This document shows, piece after piece, positions 16,352 to 26,617 of a stretch of 64,000 bases of DNA (positions are counted from its first letter, which is position 1; each line of letters begins with the position of its first letter). The position numbers and the translations under genes are program-made. Source of the DNA: Mucilaginibacter hurinus. GTDB taxonomy: Bacteria > Bacteroidota > Bacteroidia > Sphingobacteriales > Sphingobacteriaceae. The notes beneath the pieces were generated by a model. The model searched no databases, had not been told where the DNA came from, and worked only from the letters and a program-made list of their open reading frames with translations. The DNA lies in assembly GCF_003324525.1 (NCBI RefSeq), contig NZ_QGDC01000007.1, positions 62,001 to 126,000 of the forward strand, in the 5' to 3' direction.

Positions 16352-18285
16352 TATTTATAATTTCTTTGTGCTAACTTAACGTTCTCAAATATTAACTCTT
16401 CTTTATGAAGCTCTTCTTCTATGTTCTCACCTTTGAACTCCCAGGCCGCAGCAAAAGCAAAGTTCTCGTCATCGCGAAGGGCTTCCCCTTCTTCCGTTTG
16501 CGACTCGAGGCGGAAGTGGCCACCGCATGATTCGCGGCGCATTAAAGCGTCTGTTACCATCAACTCGCCTAACTCAATAAAGTCTGCCACCCGGCCTGCT
16601 CTCTCTAATGCATTGTTTATTTCTTCGTTTTCACCGGTTACTATCGCATTTCTCCAAAAGTCGGCTTTCAGATCCTTAATTAACTGCTTGGCTTTGGTTA
16701 AACCTTCTTCGGTACGGGCCATACCGCAGTATTCCCACATAATATGGCCAAGATCACGGTGATACTCGTTAACAGTTTTAGTGCCTTTAAGGGCCAACAG
16801 TTTGTTTACGTAGTTGATAACGTCCTGCTTAGTTTCGGCAAAAGCCGGATGATTTTTATCAACAGGTTTAGGTCCTATAGTGGCCAGGTAATCGCCTAAA
16901 GTATACGGGATAACGAAGTAACCATCAGCTAAACCTTGCATTAGCGCCGATGCGCCCAGGCGGTTTGCACCATGATCGCTAAAGTTACATTCGCCCAAGG
17001 CGTATAAGCCGGGTACATTGGTGCTCAGGTTATAGTCAACCCATAGCCCGCCCATGGTGTAGTGCACCGCAGGGTAAATGCGCATAGGTTGTTTGTACGG
17101 GTTTTCGTCCGTAATCTGTATGTACATGTCAAACAGGTTGCCGTATTTAGCACGCACTGTATCCTCGCCCATACGCTTAATTGCGTCGGCAAAGTCAAGA
17201 AATACCGCAAAGCCCGAACCACCCACACCTTTGCCCTCGTCAACCATTTCTTTCGCGTTACGTGAAGCCACGTCACGCGGAACAAGGTTACCAAACGCCG
17301 GATACTTCCTTTCAAGGAAGTAGTCGCGGTCATCTTCGGCTACTTCAGCTGCGGTGATTTCTTTTTTGCGCAATTTCTCAGCTATCTCAACCGTTTTGGG
17401 CGCCCAAACACGGCCATCGTTGCGCAGCGACTCTGACATCAGCGTCAGTTTTGACTGGTGATCGCCGGTTACCGGTATACAGGTAGGATGTATCTGGGTA
17501 TAACAAGGATTGGCAAAGTATGCGCCGCGTTTGTGCGCGCGCCATGCAGCAGTTACGTTTGAGCCAATGGCATTGGTTGACAGGTAGAAAACATTGCTGT
17601 AACCCCCGGTGCACAAAAGCACCGCGTGGCCCGCATGCGTGTCAATCTCGCCATTAATAAGGTTACGTGTAACAATACCCCTGGCATGGCCGTCAATTTT
17701 AACCACATCAAGCATCTCATGGCGGGTATACATTTTAACCTTGCCCTTGTGTATTTGACGATTAAGGGCTGAATAAGCACCTAATAGTAACTGTTGCCCG
17801 GTTTGGCCCCGTGCATAAAATGTACGTGATACCTGGGCGCCGCCAAATGAACGGTTATCCAGTAAGCCGCCATATTCGCGGGCAAAAGGCACGCCTTGTG
17901 CTACGCACTGGTCAATAATATTTACTGATACTTCAGCCAGGCGGTAAACGTTGGCTTCGCGGGCGCGGTAGTCACCGCCTTTAATAGTATCATAAAACAA
18001 ACGGTAAACGCTGTCGCCGTCGTTCTGGTAGTTTTTTGCTGCGTTTATACCACCTTGTGCTGCAATAGAGTGCGCACGGCGGGGGCTATCCTGGAAGCAG
18101 AATGCTTTAACATTGTACCCCAGCTCGGCTAATGTAGCTGCCGCCGAAGCACCTGCAAGGCCTGTACCCACAACAATGATATCGTATTTACGCTTGTTGG
18201 CAGGGTTAACCAGTTTCAGGTTAAACTTATGCTTGGTCCATTTTTCGGCCAGCGGGCCCTGGGGGATATTAGCATTTAAACTCAT
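16351..18285 (-). CDS. sdhA: Succinate dehydrogenase/fumarate reductase flavoprotein subunit
   Basis: Catalytic subunit of complex II, converting succinate and fumarate, with covalently bound FAD. The Rossmann FAD loop is [35 protein letters not shown] contains the expected flavin-linked His region. Substrate-site motifs [23 protein letters not shown] (active-site Arg) and [12 protein letters not shown] follow, and [21 protein letters not shown] closes the FAD domain. At 644 residues it is the long form typical of Bacteroidota/epsilon-type fumarate reductase-like enzymes with a b558 anchor. It lies between sdhC and sdhB. Confidence 0.96.
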   Translation of the reverse strand: MSLNANIPQGPLAEKWTKHKFNLKLVNPANKRKYDIIVVGTGLAGASAAATLAELGYNVKAFCFQDSPRRAHSIAAQGGINAAKNYQNDGDSVYRLFYDTIKGGDYRAREANVYRLAEVSVNIIDQCVAQGVPFAREYGGLLDNRSFGGAQVSRTFYARGQTGQQLLLGAYSALNRQIHKGKVKMYTRHEMLDVVKIDGHARGIVTRNLINGEIDTHAGHAVLLCTGGYSNVFYLSTNAIGSNVTAAWRAHKRGAYFANPCYTQIHPTCIPVTGDHQSKLTLMSESLRNDGRVWAPKTVEIAEKLRKKEITAAEVAEDDRDYFLERKYPAFGNLVPRDVASRNAKEMVDEGKGVGGSGFAVFLDFADAIKRMGEDTVRAKYGNLFDMYIQITDENPYKQPMRIYPAVHYTMGGLWVDYNLSTNVPGLYALGECNFSDHGANRLGASALMQGLADGYFVIPYTLGDYLATIGPKPVDKNHPAFAETKQDVINYVNKLLALKGTKTVNEYHRDLGHIMWEYCGMARTEEGLTKAKQLIKDLKADFWRNAIVTGENEEINNALERAGRVADFIELGELMVTDALMRRESCGGHFRLESQTEEGEALRDDENFAFAAAWEFKGENIEEELHKEELIFENVKLAQRNYK

Positions 18286-18338
18286 TGTATATAATTTGTA
18301 AATTCTAATCTCTTAATTTTTAATTCAGCTGCGCTTAA

Positions 18339-19133
18339 CTATCTCGTTAAGTAGTAAACCACCGGCATAGCCGCAAAACCCAACGGTATAATAATGGCAA
18401 ACAGCCAAACACCTATTTGATAAATAATACCATTGTACCTGCGGTGTACCCAACCCAGCGTGCGGAAAGAGCTTTGAAAGCCATGCAGCAGGTGAAATGA
18501 TAGCGCGCCTAATGCTACTACATAAAATAACACATACCACCACTGTTTAAAAGCAATTTCAACCGTCTGGTATAAATCTTTGGCTATCATTGTTTCAACG
18601 TTACCCTCGGTAAATACGGCGTAATTATATTTCCCGGGCGGCAGGTCGCGTGCAGATAGCAATTCGCCGCTTACCAGGTCCTTTTTGTATTCTTTATATG
18701 GTATAACATACTCAGCGTTCTCGCTAAAATCTTCCTGGTGGTATTTAAACCAAAAGTCCTTCATGTGTATTACGATAAATACCAGCAATATTGAACCCAG
18801 AATGCCCATGTTTTTTGCCGACCATGATTGCGGCGAGTCGTTACCCGATGCGTAACTCACAGGCCGTGCCTTACGATTATTAATGGTTAATATTAAAGCG
18901 TAAACCGAGTGTACTATAATTGACAGGTACAGCAGGTATGACACAACCCTTATAGGCGGAAAGTGAGTCATGAAATTGGCATATGCATTAAAAGCATACC
19001 CATGGTCATGGTTAAACAATGATAGGTTGCCACTTAGGTGTACAATTAAAAAGGTACACAAAAACAAGCCTGTTAAAGCCATTATCAGCTTCTTTCCCAA
19101 CGATGAGTTAAAGGTTTGTTTAAATTCGCTCAT
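18339..19133 (-). CDS. sdhC: Succinate dehydrogenase cytochrome b subunit (b558 family)
   Basis: Membrane anchor of complex II that binds heme b and passes electrons to menaquinone. The ATG at 19133 gives 264 residues beginning MSEFKQTFNSSLGKKLIMALTG. Five membrane segments with histidines in FLIVHLSGNL, YLSIIVHSVYALI, IVIHMKDFWFKYH and LSFHLLHGFQSSFRTLGW are the pattern of the single-subunit, di-heme b558 family. First gene of the operon, with a TACTTTTG box 20 bases upstream. Confidence 0.93.
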   Translation of the reverse strand: MSEFKQTFNSSLGKKLIMALTGLFLCTFLIVHLSGNLSLFNHDHGYAFNAYANFMTHFPPIRVVSYLLYLSIIVHSVYALILTINNRKARPVSYASGNDSPQSWSAKNMGILGSILLVFIVIHMKDFWFKYHQEDFSENAEYVIPYKEYKKDLVSGELLSARDLPPGKYNYAVFTEGNVETMIAKDLYQTVEIAFKQWWYVLFYVVALGALSFHLLHGFQSSFRTLGWVHRRYNGIIYQIGVWLFAIIIPLGFAAMPVVYYLTR

Positions 19134-19152
19134 TATATTGAAATTATTTCGG

Positions 19153-19160
19153 CAAAAGTA
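19153..19160 (-). promoter_or_regulatory. -7 box of the sdhCAB operon
   Basis: TACTTTTG on the minus strand matches TAnnTTTG, 20 bases before the sdhC ATG at 19133. The longer frame (start at 19175) would include this box and is rejected. Confidence 0.5.
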
Positions 19161-19293
19161 TTTATTAAATGTCAAAACAGCACGGATGGTTGCGACATTT
19201 CCAAGCTAAAAGGTTATTTAGAAACAATCTAAGCATTAATAATTTTGGTGGTGAAGCAACACGAGGTATATTCGTTTTGTTAATTTGTACTAC

Positions 19294-20439
19294 ATGAGAT
19301 TTTTAGTTTTTGTTTTAATCGCTTTTATTTCAGTTAGCTGTAATCAGCCCGATCGGATTGTTATTGATGGTAGCGCACCCGGAATTAAAAGTGGTGTTTT
19401 TGGCGTAGTTGATGTTTTAAATAAACCGGTTTACGGAGACAATATTGTTGATGGCAAATTTAAGATAAATGAACTGCTGGAGTACCCGGGCTATTATAAT
19501 GTTAAAGTAACCAATATGTTGGATAGTAAATCTACCCACATACCATACGAAGTTTATCTTGAAAATGGAGAATATATTATTGAACTTAACAACGACATTA
19601 CTAAATATCCTAAAATTACTACCTCCTCGCAAACTCAGAATGAAGTTTCGGCGTACTATGTCCTTGCCGACGAATTACTTGCTGATATTAAGAAACAGGT
19701 AAGTGAGTTAACTTTGTTTTTGAAAAGCGACCGTGCAAAAGGCCTTCCGGCTAACAACTACCTGGCACAGGTAGAGCAGTTAAAGGCTTTACGAGTTAAA
19801 GAGAAAAATATAGAAGCGACAGTGATTGAAAAGTTTATCGAGAAATATCCGCAAAGTGCAATCGCGGCACATTTTATTTATAATCTTGATTACAAGAGTG
19901 ATCCGCCACGGTACAACGCACTTTTTAATAAGTTAAGCGATGCCGCTAAGAACACTGAAGAAGGTAAAGAACTTAGCGCTAAATTAGGGCAATTGGTAAA
20001 ACTGGTGCCCGGGTGGAAAGGGCCGGCTATTAACGGAACAACACCTGACGGGAAAAAATTTGATCCGAAAGAGGTAAGCCATAAAAAAATTATACTTGTT
20101 GATTTTTGGCGTGCAGGTAACCAGGTAAGCCGTATCAACCACGACAAAATTATCAAAGACGTGTTTTTCCAGGTAAATTACAGTAAGGATTTTGGTGTGA
20201 TAAGTATAAACCTCGATGAACGCAAAGATTGGTGGGAAAATGCCATCAAAGAAGACAAGATGAAATGGCCCCAATATTCAGACCTCAAGGGCAACGATTC
20301 TAAAGACGCCGAAGCCTGGGGTATAACACGTGTACCTACATATTACCTGATGGATGGCAACTGGAAAATAATCAGGCGTGATGTGCCATTTGATGATGTA
20401 GCCTATGAGGTGACACAGTATCTGGAGCGCTCCCGCTAA
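19294..20439 (+). CDS. Thioredoxin-fold lipoprotein lacking the CxxC motif
   Basis: 381 residues from the ATG at 19294. The lipoprotein signal ends in SVSC. An N-terminal beta domain of the DUF4369 kind (IVIDGSAPGIKSGVFGVVDVLNKPVYG and VYLENGEYIIEL) is followed by a helical linker and a C-terminal thioredoxin-like domain (PGWKGPAINGTTPDGKKFDPKEV, KKIILVDFW, WGITRVPTYYLMDGNWKII). The architecture is that of the many TlpA-like proteins in this phylum. However, the active site reads FWRAGNQVSR, where catalytic members have WCxxC: both cysteines are missing. It is therefore probably not a redox enzyme. It is divergent from sdhC. Confidence 0.82.
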   Translation: MRFLVFVLIAFISVSCNQPDRIVIDGSAPGIKSGVFGVVDVLNKPVYGDNIVDGKFKINELLEYPGYYNVKVTNMLDSKSTHIPYEVYLENGEYIIELNNDITKYPKITTSSQTQNEVSAYYVLADELLADIKKQVSELTLFLKSDRAKGLPANNYLAQVEQLKALRVKEKNIEATVIEKFIEKYPQSAIAAHFIYNLDYKSDPPRYNALFNKLSDAAKNTEEGKELSAKLGQLVKLVPGWKGPAINGTTPDGKKFDPKEVSHKKIILVDFWRAGNQVSRINHDKIIKDVFFQVNYSKDFGVISINLDERKDWWENAIKEDKMKWPQYSDLKGNDSKDAEAWGITRVPTYYLMDGNWKIIRRDVPFDDVAYEVTQYLERSR

Positions 20440-20505
20440 GTGGCCAAAAGGGAGGAGATCAATTTGTCAAGCCGCCGTGTCACGTTATAAAGGGGGAGGG
20501 TGGCT

Positions 20506-21171
20506 TTAAGCTATAGCTATTACCTTGTCCTTTAAAACACCGAATACCCTGTCGGTTTTTTGATTGTAGATGGCAACCTTGCCGGTAAATCTGCCAAAAG
20601 ATGGTAGAACAGCTTGTTTTTTACTGAAGGCGAAACAGGGCAAGGTAATGCGTTGCCTGCCTTTTCCTACAAGCTCTACGCCGGGGTGGATGTGTCCGCA
20701 AAAGATATACCCATCAGCGCCGGCCAGTTTTTGACCTACCAGCGGATGGTGCAACATCAGGAATGGGCCAACTTTCAATTCAGCGTGAAGGGTAACGTTT
20801 AGCTCAAGATAATGCTTGTCATGAATAATATCATGGTTGCCGCGAATAAGTATGATTTCAATTTTAGCATTGCGCTGCCGCCACATGGCAAACCAATCCC
20901 AATCTGCATTCATGTCGCTGTGAAAAAGATCGCCTAAAAAGATGATTTTTTCGGGGCGGTACTCTTCAATAAGGTCAGACAGTGCCCCCAGGTCATTTTG
21001 TTCCATATCGCGCGGTACCGCGATCCCTGCTTTGCGAAAATGCCCAACTTTACCCAAATGCACGTCGGCGGCTATAAGGGTTTTTTGCTGCTGCCAGTAA
21101 ATGGCTTTTTGAGGTAGAAGTAAAAGGTCCTGTTCTAAAAAATTAAAGGCCAAACCGGCGCAAGTCGTCAT
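20506..21171 (-). CDS. pdeM: DNA ligase-associated metallophosphoesterase PdeM
   Basis: Calcineurin-like phosphoesterase with all metal-binding blocks: ADVHLGK, GDLFHS, RGNHD, LHHPLVG and CGHIHPG. Length (221) and the start region (FNFLEQDLLLLPQKAIYW) match the ligase-associated PdeM group. In other bacteria that gene is in a cluster with a ligase, a Lhr-like helicase and an exonuclease for DNA repair. Those partners are not in this window, so the assignment rests on the protein pattern alone. The genes on both sides point the same way out or are unrelated. Confidence 0.83.
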   Translation of the reverse strand: MTTCAGLAFNFLEQDLLLLPQKAIYWQQQKTLIAADVHLGKVGHFRKAGIAVPRDMEQNDLGALSDLIEEYRPEKIIFLGDLFHSDMNADWDWFAMWRQRNAKIEIILIRGNHDIIHDKHYLELNVTLHAELKVGPFLMLHHPLVGQKLAGADGYIFCGHIHPGVELVGKGRQRITLPCFAFSKKQAVLPSFGRFTGKVAIYNQKTDRVFGVLKDKVIAIA

Positions 21172-21267
21172 GCTGCAAATGTAATTATTTTGAATTTTAC
21201 GAATGAGATGTTATGCTCTTTTTAGGGTTTGATTGATCTGTTTTTGGTATTTTTACGGTCGCCGTAT

Positions 21268-22254
21268 ATGAAAAGAATAATAGAATGTGTACCCAACTTT
21301 AGCGAAGGTGTTAACAGCAATGTTGTTGCTGCCATTGCTACTTCAATTAGTGCCGTTGCGGGCGTAAAGTTGCTTAATGTGGACCCCGGGCGGGATGCTA
21401 ACCGTACGGTAGTTACATTCGCCGGTGATCCCGATGCAGTGGTAGAGGCGGCTTTTTTAGCAATAAAAACGGCCGGCGAACTGATAGATATGCGTGTGCA
21501 AAAAGGAGAACACCCGCGCATGGGCGCTACTGATGTTTGCCCCCTTGTACCGGTACGCGGGGTTACCATGAGCGAAACGGTTGGCTATGCCGGTAAATTA
21601 GCCAAACGCGTGGGCGACGAACTGGAAATCCCTGTGTATTTATATGAATATTCGCAGCCTAACAAACAGCGGAGCGACCTTGCCATAATAAGGGCCGGCG
21701 AATATGAAGGCTTTTTTGATAAAATTAAACTGCCTGGCTGGATACCTGATTACGGCCCCAATAAAATGAATGCAAAATGCGGCGCCACTGTTATAGGTGC
21801 CCGAAATTATTTGGTAGCTTATAACATTACACTTAACACTAAGCTGGTAAGCATAGCCAGGCAAATAGCTTACGCGGTACGGGAGAGGGGCTTGCACGGC
21901 GTACCGGGCAAACTAAAATATGTTAAGGCTATAGGTTGGTATATGCAGGAGTACAGCGCAGCGCAAGTATCAATGAATTTAACCAATATTGAAGAAACGC
22001 CTGTACATGTGGTTTTTGAAGAGGTAAGCGCTTTGGCGACTCAATTTGGTGTGACCGTAAGCGGTAGCGAACTTATAGGATTGATACCGCTTATAGCCTT
22101 ACTGCAAGCGGGGAAGTTTCATTATGAAAAGTTTGGACTAACGGCGGATGCTACCGAACAGCAATTGGTTGATGGAGCCGTTGAATACCTTAAACTGGAT
22201 TCTTTAGGTAAATTTGAGGCACGTGAGCGGGTTATTGAATACCTGCTTCAGTAA
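21268..22254 (+). CDS. ftcD: Glutamate formimidoyltransferase
   Basis: Transfers the formimino group of N-formimino-glutamate to THF, late in histidine degradation. The ATG at 21268 gives 328 residues starting MKRIIECVPNFSEG, the family's typical start; a TTG at 21229 is rejected. Further marks are DPGRDANRTVVTFAGDP, HPRMGATDVCPLVPV (catalytic His) and a C-terminal domain with VSMNLTN. Only the transferase part is present, with no cyclodeaminase domain. No hut genes lie nearby. It is 23 bases upstream of the aminopeptidase gene and probably co-transcribed with it. Confidence 0.93.
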   Translation: MKRIIECVPNFSEGVNSNVVAAIATSISAVAGVKLLNVDPGRDANRTVVTFAGDPDAVVEAAFLAIKTAGELIDMRVQKGEHPRMGATDVCPLVPVRGVTMSETVGYAGKLAKRVGDELEIPVYLYEYSQPNKQRSDLAIIRAGEYEGFFDKIKLPGWIPDYGPNKMNAKCGATVIGARNYLVAYNITLNTKLVSIARQIAYAVRERGLHGVPGKLKYVKAIGWYMQEYSAAQVSMNLTNIEETPVHVVFEEVSALATQFGVTVSGSELIGLIPLIALLQAGKFHYEKFGLTADATEQQLVDGAVEYLKLDSLGKFEARERVIEYLLQ

Positions 22255-22277
22255 TAACGTACAATAAAGCAAATTAT

Positions 22278-23042
22278 ATGTCAATATCAACAGCGGCTGA
22301 ACTGGCCGGTATGCAAAAAGCGGCGGAGGCTGTGGCTATCACCCTTAAGGAAATGACACAGTACGTCCGGCCCGGCATTACCACCAAACAGCTTGATGAA
22401 TATGGAGCAACTATATTGGCTAACCTGGGCGCTAAATCAGCACCTTATCTTGCCTATGGTTTTCCGGGCTGTACCTGCATCAGTGTCGACAATGAGTTTT
22501 GCCACGGTGTACCTTCTGCAAGGCGAATATTAAAAGAAGGCGATTTGATTAATATTGATGTTTCGGCGGAGTTAGATGGTTTTTGGGCCGACAACGGCGG
22601 CTCGTTTGTAATCGGCGATGACCTGTACCAGCATCACAAGTTGGTTAACGCCTCAAAAGAAATACTTGCTAAAACTATAGCTAATATAAAAGGCGGGGTG
22701 CGCATAGCTGATATCGGCCATTTAATGGAAACGGAAGCAAAAAAACGCGGTTACAAGGTTATTAAAAACCTGGGTGGCCACGGCGTAGGCCGCGGCCTGC
22801 ATGAGCAGCCCGATGAACTCCTTAATTACCGTAACAAGTTTGATCGGCGCCGTTTCAGAAAAAATACGGTAGTGGCTATAGAAACTTTCATATCAACCAC
22901 CTCAAACTATGCTGAAACAACAGCCGATGGATGGACGATGGTTGGCGATAAAGGCGGATACATGGCACAGCACGAACATACCATATTGATAACTGATGGT
23001 GCACCCGTTATTTTAACCGAAATGAACGGAATTTACAATTGA
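22278..23042 (+). CDS. map: Type I methionine aminopeptidase
   Basis: Removes N-terminal Met from new proteins. 254 residues with all five metal ligands in place: the two Asp in NIDVSAELDGFWADNGG, the His in GGHGVGRGLHE, the Glu in VVAIETF and the Glu in QHEHTI; the substrate His is in FCHGVPS. The usual IEP is IET here, a small departure. The housekeeping map copy in this phylum normally sits in the ribosomal-protein operon, so this may be a second copy; that is inference, since the other locus is not visible. Confidence 0.9.
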   Translation: MSISTAAELAGMQKAAEAVAITLKEMTQYVRPGITTKQLDEYGATILANLGAKSAPYLAYGFPGCTCISVDNEFCHGVPSARRILKEGDLINIDVSAELDGFWADNGGSFVIGDDLYQHHKLVNASKEILAKTIANIKGGVRIADIGHLMETEAKKRGYKVIKNLGGHGVGRGLHEQPDELLNYRNKFDRRRFRKNTVVAIETFISTTSNYAETTADGWTMVGDKGGYMAQHEHTILITDGAPVILTEMNGIYN

Positions 23043-23188
23043 TGATCGCTTCAGGCGATTATTCGGTTGCTTTGCGCCAGGAACAATCGCTTAATGTTGC
23101 CTTATTGTTTAATTTTTAAATTCATATTAAAATTTTGAATTGCTATATCTTCTTATTAAATTCGGTTGATTAAGCCTCCGTGATAAGA

Positions 23189-23872
23189 ATGTCTGTATCA
23201 AAGCTAGTTAAGCAGGTGTTGCTGTTAAAGCTGTTACTACTATGTGCAATCACTGTTTTTGCGCAGAATAAGCCATCCAACACGGGCAAGGTTAAGGCTA
23301 AAATCGTCAGCGCCCAACTGTCGCATTTCAGGTACCTTTCTAACCAGGCTAACGTTATTTTCGCCCCTCAGGCCGGTTTTAGGGAAATCAAAGCTTTAAA
23401 TAACGAAGATTTTACATTTGATTATGCTATGGATTTGCCTGGCCGCGAATTTGAGGTTTGGTATGTAGTAAGATCACAGAAAGAAAACTGGGCCAGCTAT
23501 GAACGCGTAATAGGCGACGAAAAGCTGAAACTGGAAAACCCCGACTCTATTTATATGGATATGGGGAGGGCTCATGCCATCGCCTTAACCGGCGAAAGAA
23601 ATTTTTTTATACGGACATTGCCCGCCTCGGTACTTAACAGGTATAATGCCGACGCCGGGCGTTCGTACCTTTTAAATTTGTTAGACATGCCTGAAACAAA
23701 ACGATACAGGTATGCTTTGCTACTCTCGCTGCAAAAATTCCGTACCGGCACCATCATGATGGTTTGTTTTACAAACAGCAAAACGCCTGAGTTTTATAAA
23801 AATGTTGAACGTGCGGGCAGCTGCGTAAAATTCAGGCACAACGTTCAAAATGTTAGTAAGTTGACAGATTAA
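23189..23872 (+). CDS. Hypothetical secreted protein
   Basis: Not recognised. The ATG at 23189 (preferred over GTG at 23180) gives 227 residues with a signal peptide ending ITVFAQ. The mature part is mixed: HFRYLSNQANVIFAPQAGF, a beta-rich middle (REFEVWYVVRSQKENW) and SYLLNLLDMPETKRYRYALLLSLQKFRTGTIMMVCFT, which looks like strand-helix-strand. Two cysteines occur near the end. Probably periplasmic. It stands between map and parE with gaps of about 150 and 80 bases. Confidence 0.65.
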   Translation: MSVSKLVKQVLLLKLLLLCAITVFAQNKPSNTGKVKAKIVSAQLSHFRYLSNQANVIFAPQAGFREIKALNNEDFTFDYAMDLPGREFEVWYVVRSQKENWASYERVIGDEKLKLENPDSIYMDMGRAHAIALTGERNFFIRTLPASVLNRYNADAGRSYLLNLLDMPETKRYRYALLLSLQKFRTGTIMMVCFTNSKTPEFYKNVERAGSCVKFRHNVQNVSKLTD

Positions 23873-23876
23873 GTCG

Positions 23877-23905
23877 TTTGGGTTATATTCAAAATTTTAT
23901 TTTTG
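23877..23905 (+). promoter_or_regulatory. Candidate parE promoter
   Basis: TTTG (23877-23880), 18 bases, then TATTTTG (23899-23905), one base short of TAnnTTTG. It lies about 45 bases before the parE ATG. Confidence 0.35.
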
Positions 23906-23950
23906 CCACATTGAGGCAGTATTTGTCCTTTATTAAATATCCCGGCTATT

Positions 23951-25834
23951 ATGGCAGAATCAAATTATAGTGAAGACAGCATCCGGTCGTTAGACTGGAA
24001 AGAGCATATACGTTTACGCCCGGGTATGTACATCGGAAAACTTGGAGATGGCTCGGCTTATGATGATGGTGTATATGTATTGCTTAAAGAGATTATTGAT
24101 AACTCAATAGATGAGTTTGTGATGGGCAGTGGGCGCACTATTGAAGTTAACATGAGCGACCACAAAGTGAGCGTCCGCGATTATGGACGTGGCATCCCCT
24201 TGGGTAAAGTTATTGATTGTGTCTCCAAAATCAATACAGGCGGCAAGTATGATAGTAAAGCTTTTCAAAAATCAGTGGGATTAAACGGGGTGGGCACTAA
24301 AGCGGTAAATGCGTTATCAAGCTCTTTTACCGTGCAATCCTACCGCGACGGCCGAACCAAGCTGGCAGAATTTGAAAAAGGTGAGCTGATACGCGACGAG
24401 GCTGAAAAGGATACTACTCAGCGTAACGGGACGGCTATTAATTTTATTCCTGACGACACTATATTCAGGCATTACCGCTTTATTCCTGAGTTTGTTGAGA
24501 ATATGATATGGAATTATGTATTTCTTAACGCCGGGCTCACCATCAACTTTAATAATCAAAAATATTTTTCAGAACGTGGTTTATATGACCTTTTGAACCG
24601 CAATAGCGACACTGAGAATATACGCTATCCTATTATCCACCTTAAAGGCGAAGATATAGAGATAGCGATGACACATGGTCAGCAGTACGGCGAAGAGTAT
24701 TACTCGTTTGTAAACGGGCAGCATACAACGCAGGGCGGTACCCACCAGGCAGCCTTTCGCGAAGCGGTGGTAAAAACCATTCGTGAACATTATAAAAAGG
24801 AGTTTGATGCTTCGGATGTCCGGGCGTCTATCGTGGCAGCCATTGCTGTAAAAGTGCAGGAGCCTGTATTTGAATCGCAAACTAAAACCAAATTAGGATC
24901 GCAAAATGTTGGGCCTGACGGGCCATCAGTGCGTAGTTTTATTAACGACTTTGTTAAAAAGGAGCTTGATGATTACCTGCATGAAAATCCGGCTACGGCT
25001 GACGCCTTGTTAAAGCGCATAATGCAATCTGAACGTGAGCGTAAGGATATAGCCGGCATAAAAAAACTGGCGAATGAGCGCGCAAAAAAAGCATCGCTAC
25101 ATAACAGGAAATTGCGCGATTGTAAGCTGCACTTTGATGATAACCACGAACGCAGGCAGGAAACTACCTTGTTTATCACGGAGGGCGATTCGGCCAGCGG
25201 TTCAATTACAAAATCGCGTGATGTGCTTACACAGGCTGTATTTAGCCTGAAAGGTAAGCCGCTTAATTGTTACGGCCTCACAAAAAAAGTGGTTTACGAA
25301 AATGAGGAATTCAACTTGCTGCAGCATGCGCTGAACATTGAAGATGGTATAGATGGCTTACGCTATAACAATATTGTAATAGCCACCGATGCCGATGTAG
25401 ATGGTATGCACATACGCTTACTGCTAATGACTTTTTTCTTGCAGTTCTTCCCGGACCTGGTGAAAGCCGGCCACGTTTCTATTTTGCAAACCCCGCTGTT
25501 CAGGGTGCGAAATAAAAAAGAGACTATATACTGTTACAGCGACGAAGAGCGGCGTAACGCGATAGCCAAACTTGGTAACAAGCCCGAAATAACACGCTTT
25601 AAGGGGCTGGGTGAGATATCGCCTGAAGAGTTTGGTCTATTTATCGGCAAAGATATTCGGCTTGATCCTGTATTTTTAAAAGACGCTAATATCAAAGGGC
25701 TGTTAGAGTATTTTATGGGTAAAAATACGCCTACAAGACAACAGCACATTGTGCAAAACCTAAGGGTTGAAAAGGATGATGCCGCCATCAGCCCGCTTTT
25801 AGCGCAGGATGGCCCCGAATTGGCTGTGGCTTAA
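23951..25834 (+). CDS. parE: DNA topoisomerase IV subunit B (GyrB/ParE-type)
   Basis: ATPase subunit of a type IIA topoisomerase. The GHKL ATPase domain has [25 protein letters not shown] and [14 protein letters not shown], the transducer domain follows, then the TOPRIM domain with [11 protein letters not shown] and [12 protein letters not shown]. 627 residues, short of GyrB length and consistent with ParE. Pairing with the GyrA-type gene at 28756 supports topoisomerase IV rather than gyrase, though four unrelated genes lie between them. An upstream promoter candidate is given separately. Confidence 0.93.
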   Translation: MAESNYSEDSIRSLDWKEHIRLRPGMYIGKLGDGSAYDDGVYVLLKEIIDNSIDEFVMGSGRTIEVNMSDHKVSVRDYGRGIPLGKVIDCVSKINTGGKYDSKAFQKSVGLNGVGTKAVNALSSSFTVQSYRDGRTKLAEFEKGELIRDEAEKDTTQRNGTAINFIPDDTIFRHYRFIPEFVENMIWNYVFLNAGLTINFNNQKYFSERGLYDLLNRNSDTENIRYPIIHLKGEDIEIAMTHGQQYGEEYYSFVNGQHTTQGGTHQAAFREAVVKTIREHYKKEFDASDVRASIVAAIAVKVQEPVFESQTKTKLGSQNVGPDGPSVRSFINDFVKKELDDYLHENPATADALLKRIMQSERERKDIAGIKKLANERAKKASLHNRKLRDCKLHFDDNHERRQETTLFITEGDSASGSITKSRDVLTQAVFSLKGKPLNCYGLTKKVVYENEEFNLLQHALNIEDGIDGLRYNNIVIATDADVDGMHIRLLLMTFFLQFFPDLVKAGHVSILQTPLFRVRNKKETIYCYSDEERRNAIAKLGNKPEITRFKGLGEISPEEFGLFIGKDIRLDPVFLKDANIKGLLEYFMGKNTPTRQQHIVQNLRVEKDDAAISPLLAQDGPELAVA

Positions 25835-25900
25835 AAAAAATAAAAACGTTCACGATAAATAAAAGCTGACTGGCTTTATTATAACTGTTAAATCAAACAA

Positions 25901-26560
25901 ATGAAATTTAAATATTTAATCATACTCGTTCTCTCTGCGTTTTTACTGCCCGCAAAAGCACAAACCGGTTTCCCTTTTGACAAAGACGTACGACACTTTA
26001 AGAGGCTGGATAGCCTAAACTCCCCTAAACCGGGAGGGATATTGTTTATTGGCAGCTCATCTATTACTTTATGGGATGATCTTGAAGAACGGTTTAAAGA
26101 CAAGCCCATTATCAAACGGGGCCTGGGAGGCTCGCAGCTTACGCATTGGGTACAATATTATATGCCATATGTGGTGTATCCTTACCAGCCAAAGAAAATA
26201 TTTATTTACGCCGGCGAAAATGATTTAGGCATGGGCCGCACGCCCCAGCAGGTTGCAGACGATTTTAAGAAGTTTTGGGAGATGGTTAACGCCAAACTAC
26301 CGAATACTAAAATTTACTATTTAACCATGAAGCCAAGCCCTTTACGCCACAAACTTATAAATGACGTTAATTTGGGCAACAGTTTAATAAAGGCATTTAT
26401 TGATACTAAACCCAACACTAAATATATTGATGTTGCTTCGATTTTATTAAAAAAGGAAACTATGTTTCCGGATTCGTCGCTTTTTAAACCTGATTATTTG
26501 CACCTGAACAGCAAAGGGTATGACAGGTGGCAAAAGGTGCTGAAAAAACATGTTAAATAA
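25901..26560 (+). CDS. Secreted SGNH/GDSL hydrolase
   Basis: 219 residues; signal peptide MKFKYLIILVLSAFLLPAKAQ. The SGNH blocks are visible: GGILFIGSSSITLWDD (nucleophile Ser in block I, GSSS), RGLGGSQL (Gly, block II), YAGENDLGMG (Asn, block III) and the closing DYLHLNSKGYDRW (Asp and His, block V). Such enzymes deacylate or hydrolyse esters of lipids or polysaccharides; substrate unknown. It is the first of four genes that separate parE from parC and is convergent with the NTF2-like gene. Confidence 0.88.
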   Translation: MKFKYLIILVLSAFLLPAKAQTGFPFDKDVRHFKRLDSLNSPKPGGILFIGSSSITLWDDLEERFKDKPIIKRGLGGSQLTHWVQYYMPYVVYPYQPKKIFIYAGENDLGMGRTPQQVADDFKKFWEMVNAKLPNTKIYYLTMKPSPLRHKLINDVNLGNSLIKAFIDTKPNTKYIDVASILLKKETMFPDSSLFKPDYLHLNSKGYDRWQKVLKKHVK

Positions 26561-26563
26561 AAA

Positions 26564-26593
26564 AAACCTGTTGGCCGAAAAGCTAACAGGTTT
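26564..26593 (-). terminator. Terminator between the SGNH and NTF2-like genes
   Basis: A 12-bp stem (AAACCTGTTGGC with GCTAACAGGTTT, one G-T pair) around a 6-base loop. On the minus strand it is followed by a run of T (26557-26563), so it mainly ends the minus-strand gene, and probably acts in both directions. Confidence 0.8.
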
Positions 26594-26617
26594 AACATTA
26601 AACAGGTAAACTAAAAT

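Noticed and set aside
22278..23042. Possible loss of a metal ligand in the aminopeptidase (IET instead of IEP)
   Set aside because: The Glu itself is retained and all five ligands are present; only the neighbouring Pro differs, so inactivation is not supported.
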